A stretch of 21,047 nucleotides of DNA from Apostichopus leukothele. Taxonomy: Eukaryota; Echinodermata; Holothuroidea; Aspidochirotida; Stichopodidae. Of this stretch, positions 9,210-19,995 are shown one piece after another. The stretch covers positions 1 to 21,047 of the forward strand of contig JAAAKB020153968.1 of NCBI GenBank assembly GCA_010014835.2. The letters run 5' to 3'. The notes below the pieces were generated by a model, which was not told the origin of the DNA, ran no database searches, and saw nothing but the letters and a program-made list of their open reading frames with translations. How positions within the stretch are numbered: the stretch's first letter is position 1; each line of letters starts with the position of its first letter. The translations under genes were made by a program, and so were the position numbers.

Positions 9210-10072
9210 GTAAGATGTTTGAGACAAACTTTATATTATAGCCCCTTGATCGAGCGGAAGCTGATTTCAAGTGGTCCTCCTTATTGTGAATTTTGGTTAT
9301 TTAGCTAATTCTCTGATGGCATATGCCTCTTATCTTACAAATATCAGCTCAAGTATACCAACATTAGGACCAAAATGTGTTAATGCTTTCAATCTGCAAT
9401 AGGTTTATTTTTGTCAATTTTTGCAGTTGCTGACAATTTTCATCTCCTAATGTAAAATATGTCTATCAACATGTCCAAATATGATATCCTCTTTGCCTTT
9501 GTGAAGCTTGATGGGAATCTACCTATAACAGTAACAAGTAATAAATGTCTCAACGAGTTTCATGTTTTTCAGAGAATTTAAATCAAAAAGGTCACTTTGA
9601 AGGTTCTTTCACTGTATTGTCTCTGTACCTATATTGTACCTTATTGAATGACGTTATGCAATCATACTTGTCAAGTCAAAGTTTGAAAACCTTATAAACA
9701 TGTTAATTCATAGATCTTGTAGAGTATAAGAACCCTATTGAATTGGTGGAGGAAACAGCTCCTTTAACATTACAACTGTTCCATTTCTTTTTGGTTTGTT
9801 TTTAAAGTGAATGAAACAAGTAAAAGACTATAACATATAAAAAACTATAAAGAAATATTAGAAGACTACAATAAAGAGAAGATTTCTAATAACAGTTCCT
9901 TGTAAAGATAATTTGCTTGTTTTTGTCATTGTGACAAAAGATACCAAGATGAACCTTGTTAATCACAGCATTTGGCATCAGTAGATAATTGGCTTTTGTT
10001 TCATGGATTGTAATGTTAATGTTAGAACTTGTATCACATGTTTTGTCAGTATGGACAAATTGAAAAAGTCCA

Positions 10073-10144
10073 TGAAAGAAAAATAAATAATAAAGAAAAA
10101 AACATTGAAGGAATAAAATAAGTAAAAGAAAGAAAAAGAAAGTG
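10073..10144. repeat. A-rich purine tract
   Basis: AAATAAATAA, AAAGAAAAAA and repeated AAAGAAAG motifs give a strand-biased purine block of about 70 bases. It could be the decayed tail of a retroelement, but no element body was identified beside it. Confidence 0.6.
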
Positions 10145-10604
10145 GTCCCTTGTGGAGAATGGCTTACTCGATTTCCTTGTTACCCTGCAGCAGTTTGATA
10201 ATGAGTCTGCAGAAGCTACTAATGTTGTCCAATAATATCCAATGGGATTATAGGATTTTCCCTCTGGGAAATACTTGGCCGTTTAATTAGACAGAAGACA
10301 GAGCAGGAAGTAATTTAGAGAGTTCTCAGGAATTAAACTGGTGCCAGATAGAAACTAGTAGACTTTACAAGACCCTAATGGCTTGTTTGTTGCATTCGTA
10401 TTTTGTTTCTTGACTTTGTGTACATGCATTGATTAAATCTTGAGTACGGAGTTAATAGAATTAAAAGTCTCTACTATGTACTGTCTTGTAAATGGATTCC
10501 AATCAGTTGTCTCTTTGTTTGTATCAAGTCATGTTCAAAGGTTCTGTCTAATTGGAAAGCTAGACAAGCTTTCTGAGATTATTTGCATGGTGTATACATG
10601 TATT

Positions 10605-10626
10605 ATTTGTGTATACATACACAAAT
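10605..10626. repeat. Perfect inverted repeat, 10-bp arms
   Basis: ATTTGTGTAT (10605-10614) and ATACACAAAT (10617-10626) are exact complements around the two bases AC. TGTATACA-like half sites also occur on both sides (10591-10598 and 10629-10636). Confidence 0.85.
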
Positions 10627-11113
10627 GTTGTATACAAGGGGCACTGTAGGTGATATCACAGGACCTTGCATGCCTTCCACAGACATTGTTTGAATTACTC
10701 TTGCAATACAATGTGTTGAACTTTGATTTTAATAATGCTTTGAGGATTATGACCATAAATTATCCAGCTGCTTGTTTGCATAGCTCTTTACCAGTGACAT
10801 GATAATTAGCCCAGGCTGTCAAGGCAGTCAATATTCTGGAAGAAGTAATAACCCTTCAGTTGCTATATGCTTTGCCAGATGTTAGGGCTTTATGTAACAG
10901 GAACTTGGAAATTTCAGATTCTAGATATGTTGGCTTAGTTCTCTTATTTTTCCACGCTGTAGGTTTAATCTGTGTAATATTTGTCTGTTGGATAAGGCAA
11001 AAGCAAGGATCAGTTTTCTATTTATCGTTATACTTCTTTAATTGCTGTATATCCGTAGAGCATTGATTGTTCTCGGTATATGGTGCTTGGTAACATGTCC
11101 ATCCCATCGTAAA

Positions 11114-11183
11114 TGGGGTGAATGGGTTGGTGAGTGTGGGAGTGTGGTCAGTTAGTGAGGGGTAGAGGGGATATGAGAGGGGG
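11114..11183. repeat. G-rich block
   Basis: GGGTGAATGGGTTGGTGAGT, then GTGGG, GAGGGG and GAGAGGGGG runs on the plus strand. It is roughly complementary in composition to the CACCCC array 420 bp downstream. Confidence 0.6.
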
Positions 11184-11600
11184 CAATGATACACTGTTGT
11201 CATGACATGCTGTTTCATATCTTGCCAACTTTCAGCATACCTGATACAAACTGACTACAGCAGACTGTAGCATTTAGAGAATGATAAAGTTAATGGTCTC
11301 TGCTAGACATAACTCTAGAAGCTAATGAAGTTCAGTGTTGATATAATAGGCTTCATTGAATGCTTGACGATCCTTATCAGAATTACGATTTTCAAAGTGA
11401 CACTTGACCTAGATTCCGGCAACAAATGAAATTTTGAATCAAGACTTCGATACTGACAATAAATAATATAAGAGTAGGTATTAAATCACTGAGAATAGAA
11501 CAGACTGTGAAAAGATACTTGAATGATTGATGAGACTAGTAAGAGATGTTAACAAGTAAACTTAGCTGGATGAAGGACAGACAAAGAAAGCAAAGGACAT

Positions 11601-11748
11601 CCCACCCCATCCCACCAAGCTCACCCGCTCACCCCACACCACTCACTCACCCCATCCGCTCACCCCACCCTGCTCACCTCATCTGCTCACCCCATCCTGC
11701 TCACCTGCTTACCCCACCCTGTTCACCCTAACCCACTCGCTCACCCCG
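11601..11748. repeat. C-rich degenerate tandem repeat
   Basis: Variants of GCTCACCCCACCCT and GCTCACCCCATCC recur with a period of roughly 14 bases. The plus-strand ORF at 11546-11731 (Pro/His/Ser-rich) is this repeat translated and not a gene. Confidence 0.85.
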
Positions 11749-13253
11749 GCATAGAACTGCAAAACAAAATTGGAACACAAAGGTCGCAGTTTGATGACTG
11801 TCATAAATATTAACAAAAGGAGTATTACTGTAAGAAAGATCAAAGCTTTTTGTGATGTAACTTTCTACTTTTCTTTGAAGAACATGAAGTTTCTGTAGTT
11901 AGTGAAGGATAGTTTGTAGGGTAGTAAGATAAGTGACCTGGATAATTTTACTATAAATAGAATGGAAAATTCTTTTGGCAGCTAGTGAACCTTTGTCTGT
12001 GGAGAAAACTGACCTTTTTAGAACTTTGGTGCACACATAATCAATGTGGTGCTTGCTGCCAAGTTAATTATTATAAATGCTAAACACCTAGGAATTTAGC
12101 AACATAAGAAATACTGAATTCTGATTGAAGCAAATGATACAATGTTCTGAAAGCTTCCTATATAAGTGATCCCTTTAACTGTGGTCATTCTACCCTTAGT
12201 TAATTGTCTGTGCATACAGTAAACATATCTTCTGTCCTAGCTGTATTATAATCCATAGACTTGTATCACTCATTGTCTGCAATAGGTTGCTATGATTTAG
12301 TGATGATCTGTTATCATGGCTCAATAAAACCTGATTTAATACCATTGTATGTTTAGCTTTACCTTGGTTATTAATATGGAAATCAAAGAATCATCCAGGT
12401 GTATTTAAGTTTCCAATTTACACAATATGACCTATTATTTCTTTTTACTGCAGCTGGTTGCCAGGGTGAATGGCCTTTATTGACCCCTCCCACCTCTCCT
12501 TGTTCATTGTTTGCCATTCCTAACTGATGTTATAGATAATTAGTCATTAAAGATATTCTGCACTGTAATTGTTGTCCCAAGCATGGAATATTTAGCCGGG
12601 ATAATATATGCCTTTATTGTTCCAACAACCTCCCCTCAGAAATAAGTAACTGTTGTTGTGGATCTGAACACAATGCATGAATGCACTGTGTAGGTGTCTG
12701 TAAGGATTCATCTGTTAATACCTATTAATTGCTAATTGCAACATAGGCCATATTAATCAATCTATTCCATAGGAGTCAAAGGCAACTGGCATTATAATCG
12801 AGAAGGGCTGATTTGTAAATTCAACATGTCTTAAAATAATTTATGCTAAAAATAGTATAAAATGGTGAATATTTTCACAAATACATGTATATCACAATTT
12901 TGCATTACATAGAGAGTAGGATAAATATTATAGCTTATAGAAGAAAGAACTGCCTTGGCTGTATTTACTCATTATTTCACAACATACTTTAAGACATGAA
13001 CTATTGTATTTAGCCAACAGATATTCCAAATAGCAATTTAAATTCACATTGATTAACCATGATTCTAACGCAGGGGAATATTCCATAACCAATTTTGTGT
13101 ATCAGTTTTGATGGCTGTTAATGTTGTCTCTAAATACTATGGTCCATTTGTACCAAAGTTGCAATCATGTACCTTTATAGCAATTTGTTCAGTTTGCCTA
13201 GCATTCTGCAATGCAGTACAAGGTCAATTATTCTCTGCCAAGTAACTATATTT

Positions 13254-13284
13254 CCCACTCACCCCCCCAACCCCCCCCAACCCC
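13254..13284. repeat. C-rich low-complexity tract
   Basis: CCCACTC followed by three C runs of 7, 8 and 4 bases separated by AA. Nothing else is attached to it. Confidence 0.8.
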
Positions 13285-13477
13285 AAATAATTTGGTATGA
13301 CTTTCAATACCACTGGCCTGACTTGTTGCTACTGTTACTCAATCCCAAATCTGTGTTTGGGACCAGCTTCCAAGTTAACCATATAAATCTCTTGGTTAGA
13401 TTGGAGCATTTACGAATAATGTATGAATTTGACATTGCTCACTCATTGTAATGTCACAAAGTTACAAACAACCTAAA

Positions 13478-13523
13478 GTGTAGCTTTAAAGGAGATGTAT
13501 TGCTTTGTGTAGCTTTAAAGGAG
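13478..13523. repeat. Short direct repeat, 17-bp unit, two copies
   Basis: GTGTAGCTTTAAAGGAG occurs at 13478-13494 and again at 13507-13523, 29 bases apart. It may be the edge of an interspersed element, since CTTTAAAGGAG is a common repeat-end motif, but no body was seen. Confidence 0.7.
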
Positions 13524-15952
13524 TTCAATGCCAACATAACAATTAACATTGTGCAAGTGAGATTGATTTATTGGTCAGTCATTGAAGTTTTTGTCAGGAT
13601 GTTTATATGGAGGAAAGAGACAACCAGAGAGAGCAGTTAATATTGATTGAAGATGAGAATGAATATTATAGTTATGTACATGCTAATTACTGTATAATAT
13701 TACAAGTATTAATTTATGATGGTAAGTCAATAACTACAGTAGACAGAAAAGAAGAATTGAGAATGAATTTTACTTCTTGTTTTGATTGGTTTGTGGAAAT
13801 GATTAAACTAGAGAAGTCAATTATTACCAATATGCTGATCACTTTTTTTCAGTTTATGTTGTTGGCATTATTATTAAACACTCAAAAGTCCTGTTTGGCT
13901 AAGCTCCATGCAAAAGCCGAGTTTAAAAGCTGTTGAAAAATGTCAAACTTACATCATAAATTAAATGGTTTTTGACAAACATATTGGTTTAATATTTCCT
14001 TTTTTTTAAGCCATGTTTCAATTTGTTTGCCATTCTACATTTGTAGAAAAAGATGTGGTTTGGGAATACATTTGATTTCATAATTCCTTTAATAATATCA
14101 TCTCTATGTGGCCGTTATTGTTTTGTAAAAGCGTATAGTATACTTCTCTGTTTAAAGAAGAGAGATTGCTGTCTGCAACGAAATTGAGGTTATCAATTTT
14201 ATATCAAAGGAACTGCAGACACATTCAGACATTTCCTTCAAGCCATATCTATCCTCCAAATAGCTTAAAATGGTATGCCCTCAGAGGCTTGTGATATGAA
14301 TGAGTAATGAGATATTTTGGGAATGAATTTCCAAGGTCTACAAGCCAATTTTATTAGTTTAGTGCCGGTCATATTAAAGTAATATGTGTTTGGTTTGGGG
14401 TCATATTGGATGTGCTGTTCACTTTCAGTACATAAATACTACACAAGTAGACAATGTGTATGTTAAATGTATTCCATGCAAAGATGGCAGAAGTAGTTTC
14501 ACAAGAACGGTTGTTTCAATAGTTGAGCTTATTTTGTCAAAGCTGTGTGCATGAAAATTTCATAACAGTGTAGCTGAGATACTTGACAAGTTGAAAGGAA
14601 GGTTTGACAAGCTGAGATGGCAAAACTGTCACTGAGGAACAGTGGCCATAATAAACAATCTTTATCCTGGCAAGCTTTCTTAAAGGCATTTGGTGGTACT
14701 CAAACATCGCTTCATCACATAGCTGTGATGTCTATTCTCTTGGGCTTTTAGATGAATAAATGAAAAAAAGTATAAATATAATCCTTTTTACAGAATTCCA
14801 TAAATTGAAAATATGAAACATTAGTAAATTGGAGTTAGAAGTATGTGCAGACATTGCATGAGGAGGATTGGCAATAACACAAAGCAATGACTGCTGTAAA
14901 GGGAAGTGTGAGGACCCTAGCCAATTATGACCTTTGACCCATAAAGCATATATACTTTGCTGCCTTCCTGATGTCTGATATATGTCTTTGATATATATGT
15001 GCTCCTGTAGATATCAATTGAAGTACCCAGCACAGCACAGGCAGTGAAGTTACATACTTCCATTGCAATTCATATTTTACTTGAACTAATCCTGTAATTT
15101 TCAATGGTCAAACTATGGATGATACCCACACGAATGTTCAAATTTAAAACATGAAAATGAATGCACATATGGTGTTGGTTTATTCAGTTGTCTTGGCTGT
15201 GCTCTGCAGTTTTTCATAAGTTCATAGTAAGGTCAATACCAGTCCATATATAGTACTGTACTTACCAAAGCAGAGGATTGGATGAGTCTCTTATGTTCAC
15301 TTTTATATGTAATACACTGCACCAGTAAGTGCATGCTACTTTAATAGTGATAAACCAAATGCAATTATATCTCTTGTCAGTTTATTGGCATAGTGAAGAA
15401 AATCTCTTTCAGACCCTTACCGACTTGATGCAAGACAGGGATGTTTTTACACTCAGATGAAATTCTGGAGATAAATCAGGCAGGAGTTTTGGTGTTTAAT
15501 TAGCATGACCTCTTTCTGCTTGATTAATTTCTTCCCTAACCTAGTTTATCTTAGAAGTTGGCTAGCTAGGGAAATGTTTCATGGAATTTCCTTGGAAAGT
15601 TGGTATTTATGACTGCTCAGTCAATATATAGATCTGTAAGGGATTTTACCATATACGTTACATGGCCATGGGGGTATTACTTAAGAATGAGCAACTTCTA
15701 GGATATCCATGTACAGTAGTTGTGTTTGCCTATATTCAGAACTCTGAACTGTTGTTAATGTATAGTTGTTTTACGTATTTCCATTTGGTACATAACTATG
15801 TACATATTAGCTATATAATTGATATCCTTTATTGTCATACTGATAAAAAAATAACAATATTTACATTGTTTAGATATTTAAGTTTGAAGGAATTTGTAGC
15901 TGAGATAACATTTAACAGAGTTACAATATCTGACCAGATGTCAAAGAGATAG

Positions 15953-16059
15953 TAGAGTTTACTCTAGATGCTAGAATTTCTCCCTCTCCACCCCCCAAAA
16001 ACAGAGCATTTGAGATAGCAGAACAGTTACCATACCTGACTAGAGTTTACTCTAGATGC
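15953..16059. repeat. Pair of identical 19-bp direct repeats, each a dyad
   Basis: TAGAGTTTACTCTAGATGC occurs at 15953-15971 and 16041-16059, 88 bp apart start to start. Each contains TAGAGT-TT-ACTCTA, a 6-bp-arm dyad. The DNA between includes a C-rich and an A-rich run and no open element. Confidence 0.8.
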
Positions 16060-16290
16060 ACTGATGAGGAATAGTAATTGCAGTTACAAAATAGTAGGAT
16101 GTTGTTCATTATCTACTGTACTTGGCTACAGACTCTCTTGCATGTCAAATGGGTTCACATCAAATATACTGCAATGTCCACCAGCATATATGTGACCGTT
16201 GGGAGTGTGGTTTACAAATTGCTCCTGAGGTAGGAAAGCTTGCTTTGTTTGATTCATTGTCCATTTGGCCTGCCAACATATTTCAATATC

Positions 16291-16310
16291 ATGAGACATT
16301 TGGGTCTCAT
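16291..16310. repeat. Inverted repeat (hairpin) beside the 50-bp minisatellite
   Basis: ATGAGAC (16291-16297) and GTCTCAT (16304-16310) are exact complements around ATTTGG. The arm sequence matches the CCATGAGACAT found in the first copies of the array that begins about 90 bases later. Confidence 0.75.
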
Positions 16311-16401
16311 TATAGAGATACCAAGATTAGTAGATTCTGTTCTCTCTGTCATCTTGGATAAACCTTGGATTAATCAAGTCTACAACAGATTAGTCAGATG
16401 T

Positions 16402-17080
16402 AAACAATCTCCATAAGATATAATAGCTCTGAGATGTTTAAATTAGGTCAAACATAGTCTCCATGAGACATAGCTCTGAGATGTCAGTTTCCATGAGACA
16501 TACATAATAGCTCTGAGATGTCTCAGCTAGGTCAAACATAGTCTCCATGAGATATAATAGCTCTGAGATGTCTCAGTTAGGTCAAACATCTATAGTCTCC
16601 ATGAGATATAATAGCTCTGAGATGTCTCAATTAGGTCAAACATAGTCTCCATGAGATATAATAGCTCTGAGATGTCTCAGCTAGGTCAAACATAGTCTCC
16701 ATGAGATATAATAGCTCTGAGATGTCTTAGTTAGGTCAAACATAGTCTCCATGAGATATAATAGTTCTGAGATGTCTCAGTTAGGTCAAACATAGTCTCC
16801 ATGAGATATAATAGCTCTGAGATGTCTCAGCTAGGTCAAACATAGCCTCCATGAGATATAATAGCTCTGAGATGTCTTAGTTAGGTCAAACATAGTCTGC
16901 ATGAGATATAATAGCTCTGAGATGTCTCAGCTAGGTCAAACATAGTTTCCATGAGATATAATAGCTCTGAGATGTCTCAGTTAGGTCAAACATAGTCTGC
17001 ATGAGATATAATAGCTCTGAGATATCCCAGTTAGGTGAAACAAAGTCTCAATGAGAAAATAATAGCTCTGAGATTTTAGG
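16402..17080. repeat. Minisatellite, 50-bp unit, about 14 copies
   Basis: Full 50-bp copies run from 16537 to 17040, with register steps at 16641, 16691, 16741 and so on. The one starting at 16587 is 54 bp. The unit starts CATAGTCTCCATGAGATATA and ends TTAGGTCAAA or CTAGGTCAAA. Divergent or shortened copies flank it on the left (16402-16536) and right (17041-17080), as expected if exchange keeps the middle uniform. Most units carry the dyad CTGAGA-TG-TCTCAG. Variants at the end (CAGCTAGG, TTAGTTAGG, CAGTTAGG) alternate irregularly, with a hint of a three-unit order. It lies in the long HS2ST intron, 1.4 kb before the next exon. Confidence 0.97.
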
Positions 17081-17607
17081 ATACCATAATTTAGAACCCC
17101 CTCCCAAGAAGTGACTGCTGTTAACGAAATGAAGAAAGGTCATACTAATATGTTTTTGGAAATGTAATTTAAGTTTCATGAGTATTCTCAATGTTTCATA
17201 ATTTTTACCAGTTTGGCTTGGAGTAAGCATAGGTTTGGATGGGAAGTACACAGTAGGTGAATGAATAGGGTGGTGGGGAAGTTGTCTGTCATTTCAACAA
17301 TACGTGCACCTAGAGAAACTGAATTTTGCAGCCAGTGACCAATTGTCAGTGGAGGACATTTTGCCGGTTTGATTGTCATAAACAACTTCTTCTAAGTATT
17401 GTTTGCTGCCTCGTAATAATTATCACTGTTTAGGTTACACTCGAAACCCATGTCTGTATAAGGTCTTTGTGGTCATGCACTTCTGCTCTCTGATTCAAAC
17501 ATTCCTTCCCTTTAATACAAGAGATTTAGAGCTGATATTTTGAAGTTCAAAATGATCTGTTTGTGAGTCATGGACAAGTTATATGTGACAGGCCAATATC
17601 TATGACC

Positions 17608-17635
17608 CCGTTGGCGATTAATTTATTGCCAACGG
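17608..17635. repeat. GC-rich hairpin, 8-bp arms
   Basis: CCGTTGGC (17608-17615) and GCCAACGG (17628-17635) are exact complements around a 12-base A+T loop. It stands out from the A+T-rich surroundings. No promoter or RNA gene is evident around it. Confidence 0.75.
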
Positions 17636-18482
17636 AGGGTGAATGCTAGCAACTTGTATAAGAGTGTCCTATAGTCTGGATCTGAAGTACATGTAGTTTT
17701 ATGTGGCACTTATTAAGCTAAATTCTTTGGAGGATGGAAAGAAAATCTTGACAAGTCACTTTAAAGGGACTGCATTTCTAGAAGCAGCTGTGGACGTTGT
17801 GGCTATGTCACATAGATGTGAACTTTTACATCAACCTAAGAGGAATTAAAAAAAAAAATGTAAACGTGGTATTAACTGATACCCTGTGCAAGTGTGGCTG
17901 GAAAGTTGTGAAAAGAAACCGTGACGGATGATTGTCTTAAAGCTCAGCTTGAATTATAAATCCATTCAAGATTGTCATTCTCTCCACTCCATGAAGATGT
18001 TATTAATTAGTAAATTAAGAAGATAAACACTTTTTTGTAACACTATAAGCCAGTAGATGTTGTACAATTATCATTTCTAAAGATCTTCCAGTCTGTTTAA
18101 GGCAGTCTTGTGCCTTGCATTTGGTTAATTTTTAAAAAAGGAAAAACAGTTTATAATAATTATCACTTTATTCTGTTTTTTGGGTAATGTTTATAACTAA
18201 TGATGAGATAGGTGAATTTCCATATTTCCTTTTGTATGCAGATATGAGTGATTTAATGTTAAACCTGTTTGTGTGCCATGACAACGTAATCGTGGAATCC
18301 ATAAACAGTGTTAGTTACTGTAACAAATCTTATAAGTTTTATAAACCTGCATGAATCCTGGGAAGAAAATGGAAACATTTAATATAGTCTTTGTTATGGA
18401 ATTACACTTTACATGCAGCAGATACTTTATTTCCAGTTCAATGTATATTAAATATTAGTTGTAAACCGTTTGATTTCCACAG

Positions 18483-18580
18483 ACATTTGATGAGTGTGTG
18501 AAGAGGAAAGGTTATGACTGTCATCCAGACAGGCTCTGGATTCAGGTACCATACTTCTGTGGTCATGCTGAAGAATGCTG
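18483..18580 (+). CDS. HS2ST1: Heparan sulfate 2-O-sulfotransferase, internal exon with disulfide cysteines (human ~197-229)
   Basis: The exon reads [13 protein letters not shown]... to ...[10 protein letters not shown], 32 codons plus the two bases TG of the final Trp. It matches human HS2ST1 residues of about 197-229 without gaps. The four cysteines sit where human Cys201, Cys209, Cys222 and Cys228 form two disulfides that stabilise the lumenal fold. The stretch [11 protein letters not shown] is a strong family signature. The acceptor is TTTGATTTCCACAG and the donor GTAAGT at 18581. The exon starts in phase 0, as the preceding exon requires, and ends in phase 2, so Trp is completed downstream. 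The next exon, expected to open with a sequence like NVGSRWA, was not found in the 2.4 kb that follow, so the gene continues beyond this window. Confidence 0.94.
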
Positions 18581-18725
18581 GTAAGTCCCCCTCTGCCACC
18601 ATACACCACCCTCATGCAAGCCCCACCCTCATGCACCCTCCAGACACAACATAAACATGTTCTATCAGATCATAAGAGCATTCTCATAACATTTATGGAC
18701 TCGTCATGTGATAACACACAATGGA

Positions 18726-18928
18726 GATCTGATCCTTTGCAGACTCTTGATCATGATTATGATCACCAGTGTGTTCATATGGGTAGTTGGCCTGTGATCT
18801 CATAACACGCTCAACATCACACTGTGATCTGATAACACGCTGGTGATCTGATCCTTTGCAGACTCTTGATCATGATTATGATCACCAGTGTGTTCATATG
18901 GGTAGTTGACCTGTGATCTCATTACACT
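18726..18928. repeat. Tandem duplication, 119-bp period, about 1.7 copies
   Basis: About 82 bases starting GATCTGATCCTTTGCAGACT at 18726 recur at 18845 with very few changes. GTGATCTCATAACACGC-like pieces repeat again between them. Each copy contains TGATCAT-GATT-ATGATCA, a dyad with 7-bp arms. The array begins about 145 bp after the HS2ST exon. Confidence 0.92.
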
Positions 18929-19995
18929 TTGGTCTTAAGAGGTTGATCTAATTATGAGCATGTTATCCCATGTAAACACAGATTCTTTTGCTCTCTCTCT
19001 CTGTAAGCATGTTGTTTAAATTACAAATGAAAGTCATGCCTATGTTCTGTGTGATTGTAGTTTAATTTATTTATTTGTCTGTCTGGGAACCCTAATCCCA
19101 TAAAGTTAGTTACCATAACATTAAAGTGTCAGGTTTAGTTTATGTGAAGACCTATAATCTATTGACAATCAGTAAGGCATGTGTACAGGATGAATGACGA
19201 GCTGTAACCCTTTACTGTTGTAATCTGCTAGCTTAGGTCTGCTCTAATAATAAAGTTGTCCCAGTTGGTTGCTACAGTGATTGTCATGGCAGCTTTTGAT
19301 ATATGTTTTGATGCTCTTTGGTACCATAATCCCTAACAATGTATGTCAGTGTAGATTGAATGGCAAAGTTTCATTTCAATTAGTGAGGTATAAGTTGGAA
19401 CCTGAAAAATTTAACTTTGAAATTTTGCCTAAAAATAAAAGCAAAGAGTCTCTGGATGTAGAATCACTCATTATTCTTCCTTCGATGAATAAATCTAGAA
19501 GGAAGTCATAGATTGGTCAATTGAAATCATATTATATGCATATAAAATATGTTTGTTTGTTACATCATATCATAGAGCATAGGGAGTGAATTACCTGACA
19601 CAGAGCTGCTACAGTCAAATAGCCGAGTTACTGCGCATACAAATGCAAAGATGATTGTGTAGAATGATTTGTACAGAAAACCTTAGTATTGTCAGTATCA
19701 TAAGAAAATTCATTATATATTTCTTTTTAAATTTGATGACTATGTTATTCCCTGTAACATTTGTTGAAAAGTTGAGTTAAGGAAGGTGGTTGCTTTCAAA
19801 ATAAGCATGGAAAACTTATAGCATGGAAGAACTGAGGTATCATCATTAGTAGTTACTAATTAAGGCTACAGTAAAACAATGGCTGCTTCAAACCTGTTAG
19901 ATGAAAAAAAGCATATGAGTGCAATAGATTATGTTAATTTTTGTCATTTTAGTCATGAAATGTAATCAGTGTAATACTCTCAATGTTGCTAATTA

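Larger units (their letters stand above)
9210..18482 (+). other. HS2ST intron, 9.3 kb, phase 0, rich in tandem repeats
   Basis: This intron joins ...MDNKE to TFDECV..., with donor GTAAGA and acceptor TTTCCACAG. I see no coding exon that fits HS2ST, which agrees with the ungapped protein alignment across the junction. Contents noted separately are an A-rich block, a perfect 10-bp-arm dyad, G-rich and C-rich blocks, short direct repeats and the 50-bp minisatellite. ORFs such as 10440-10649, 10860-11066, 13607-13936, 15662-15952 and 16122-16361 lack recognisable domains and are of the size expected by chance in A+T-rich DNA. The remaining stretches (9210-10070, 11190-11600, 11750-13250, 13530-15950, 17090-18480) show nothing I can name. 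Confidence 0.85.

Noticed and set aside
9006-9308. A single 100-residue gene
   Set aside because: It is the HS2ST exon 9071-9209 extended into both introns; splice sites and phase agreement with neighbouring exons show the true borders.
11546-11731. Pro/His-rich plus-strand ORF
   Set aside because: It is a translated C-rich low-complexity repeat.
16402-17080. CRISPR array
   Set aside because: Copies are continuous 50-bp units without unique spacers, in an animal intron.
8035-18580. Uronyl 2-sulfotransferase (UST) or Pipe as the identity
   Set aside because: RYGDDFRP, TFDECV and [16 protein letters not shown] fit HS2ST clearly better and without gaps.
18448-18636. Leftward ORF overlapping the third HS2ST exon
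   Set aside because: It is the antisense shadow of the exon and the adjacent C-rich intron start.
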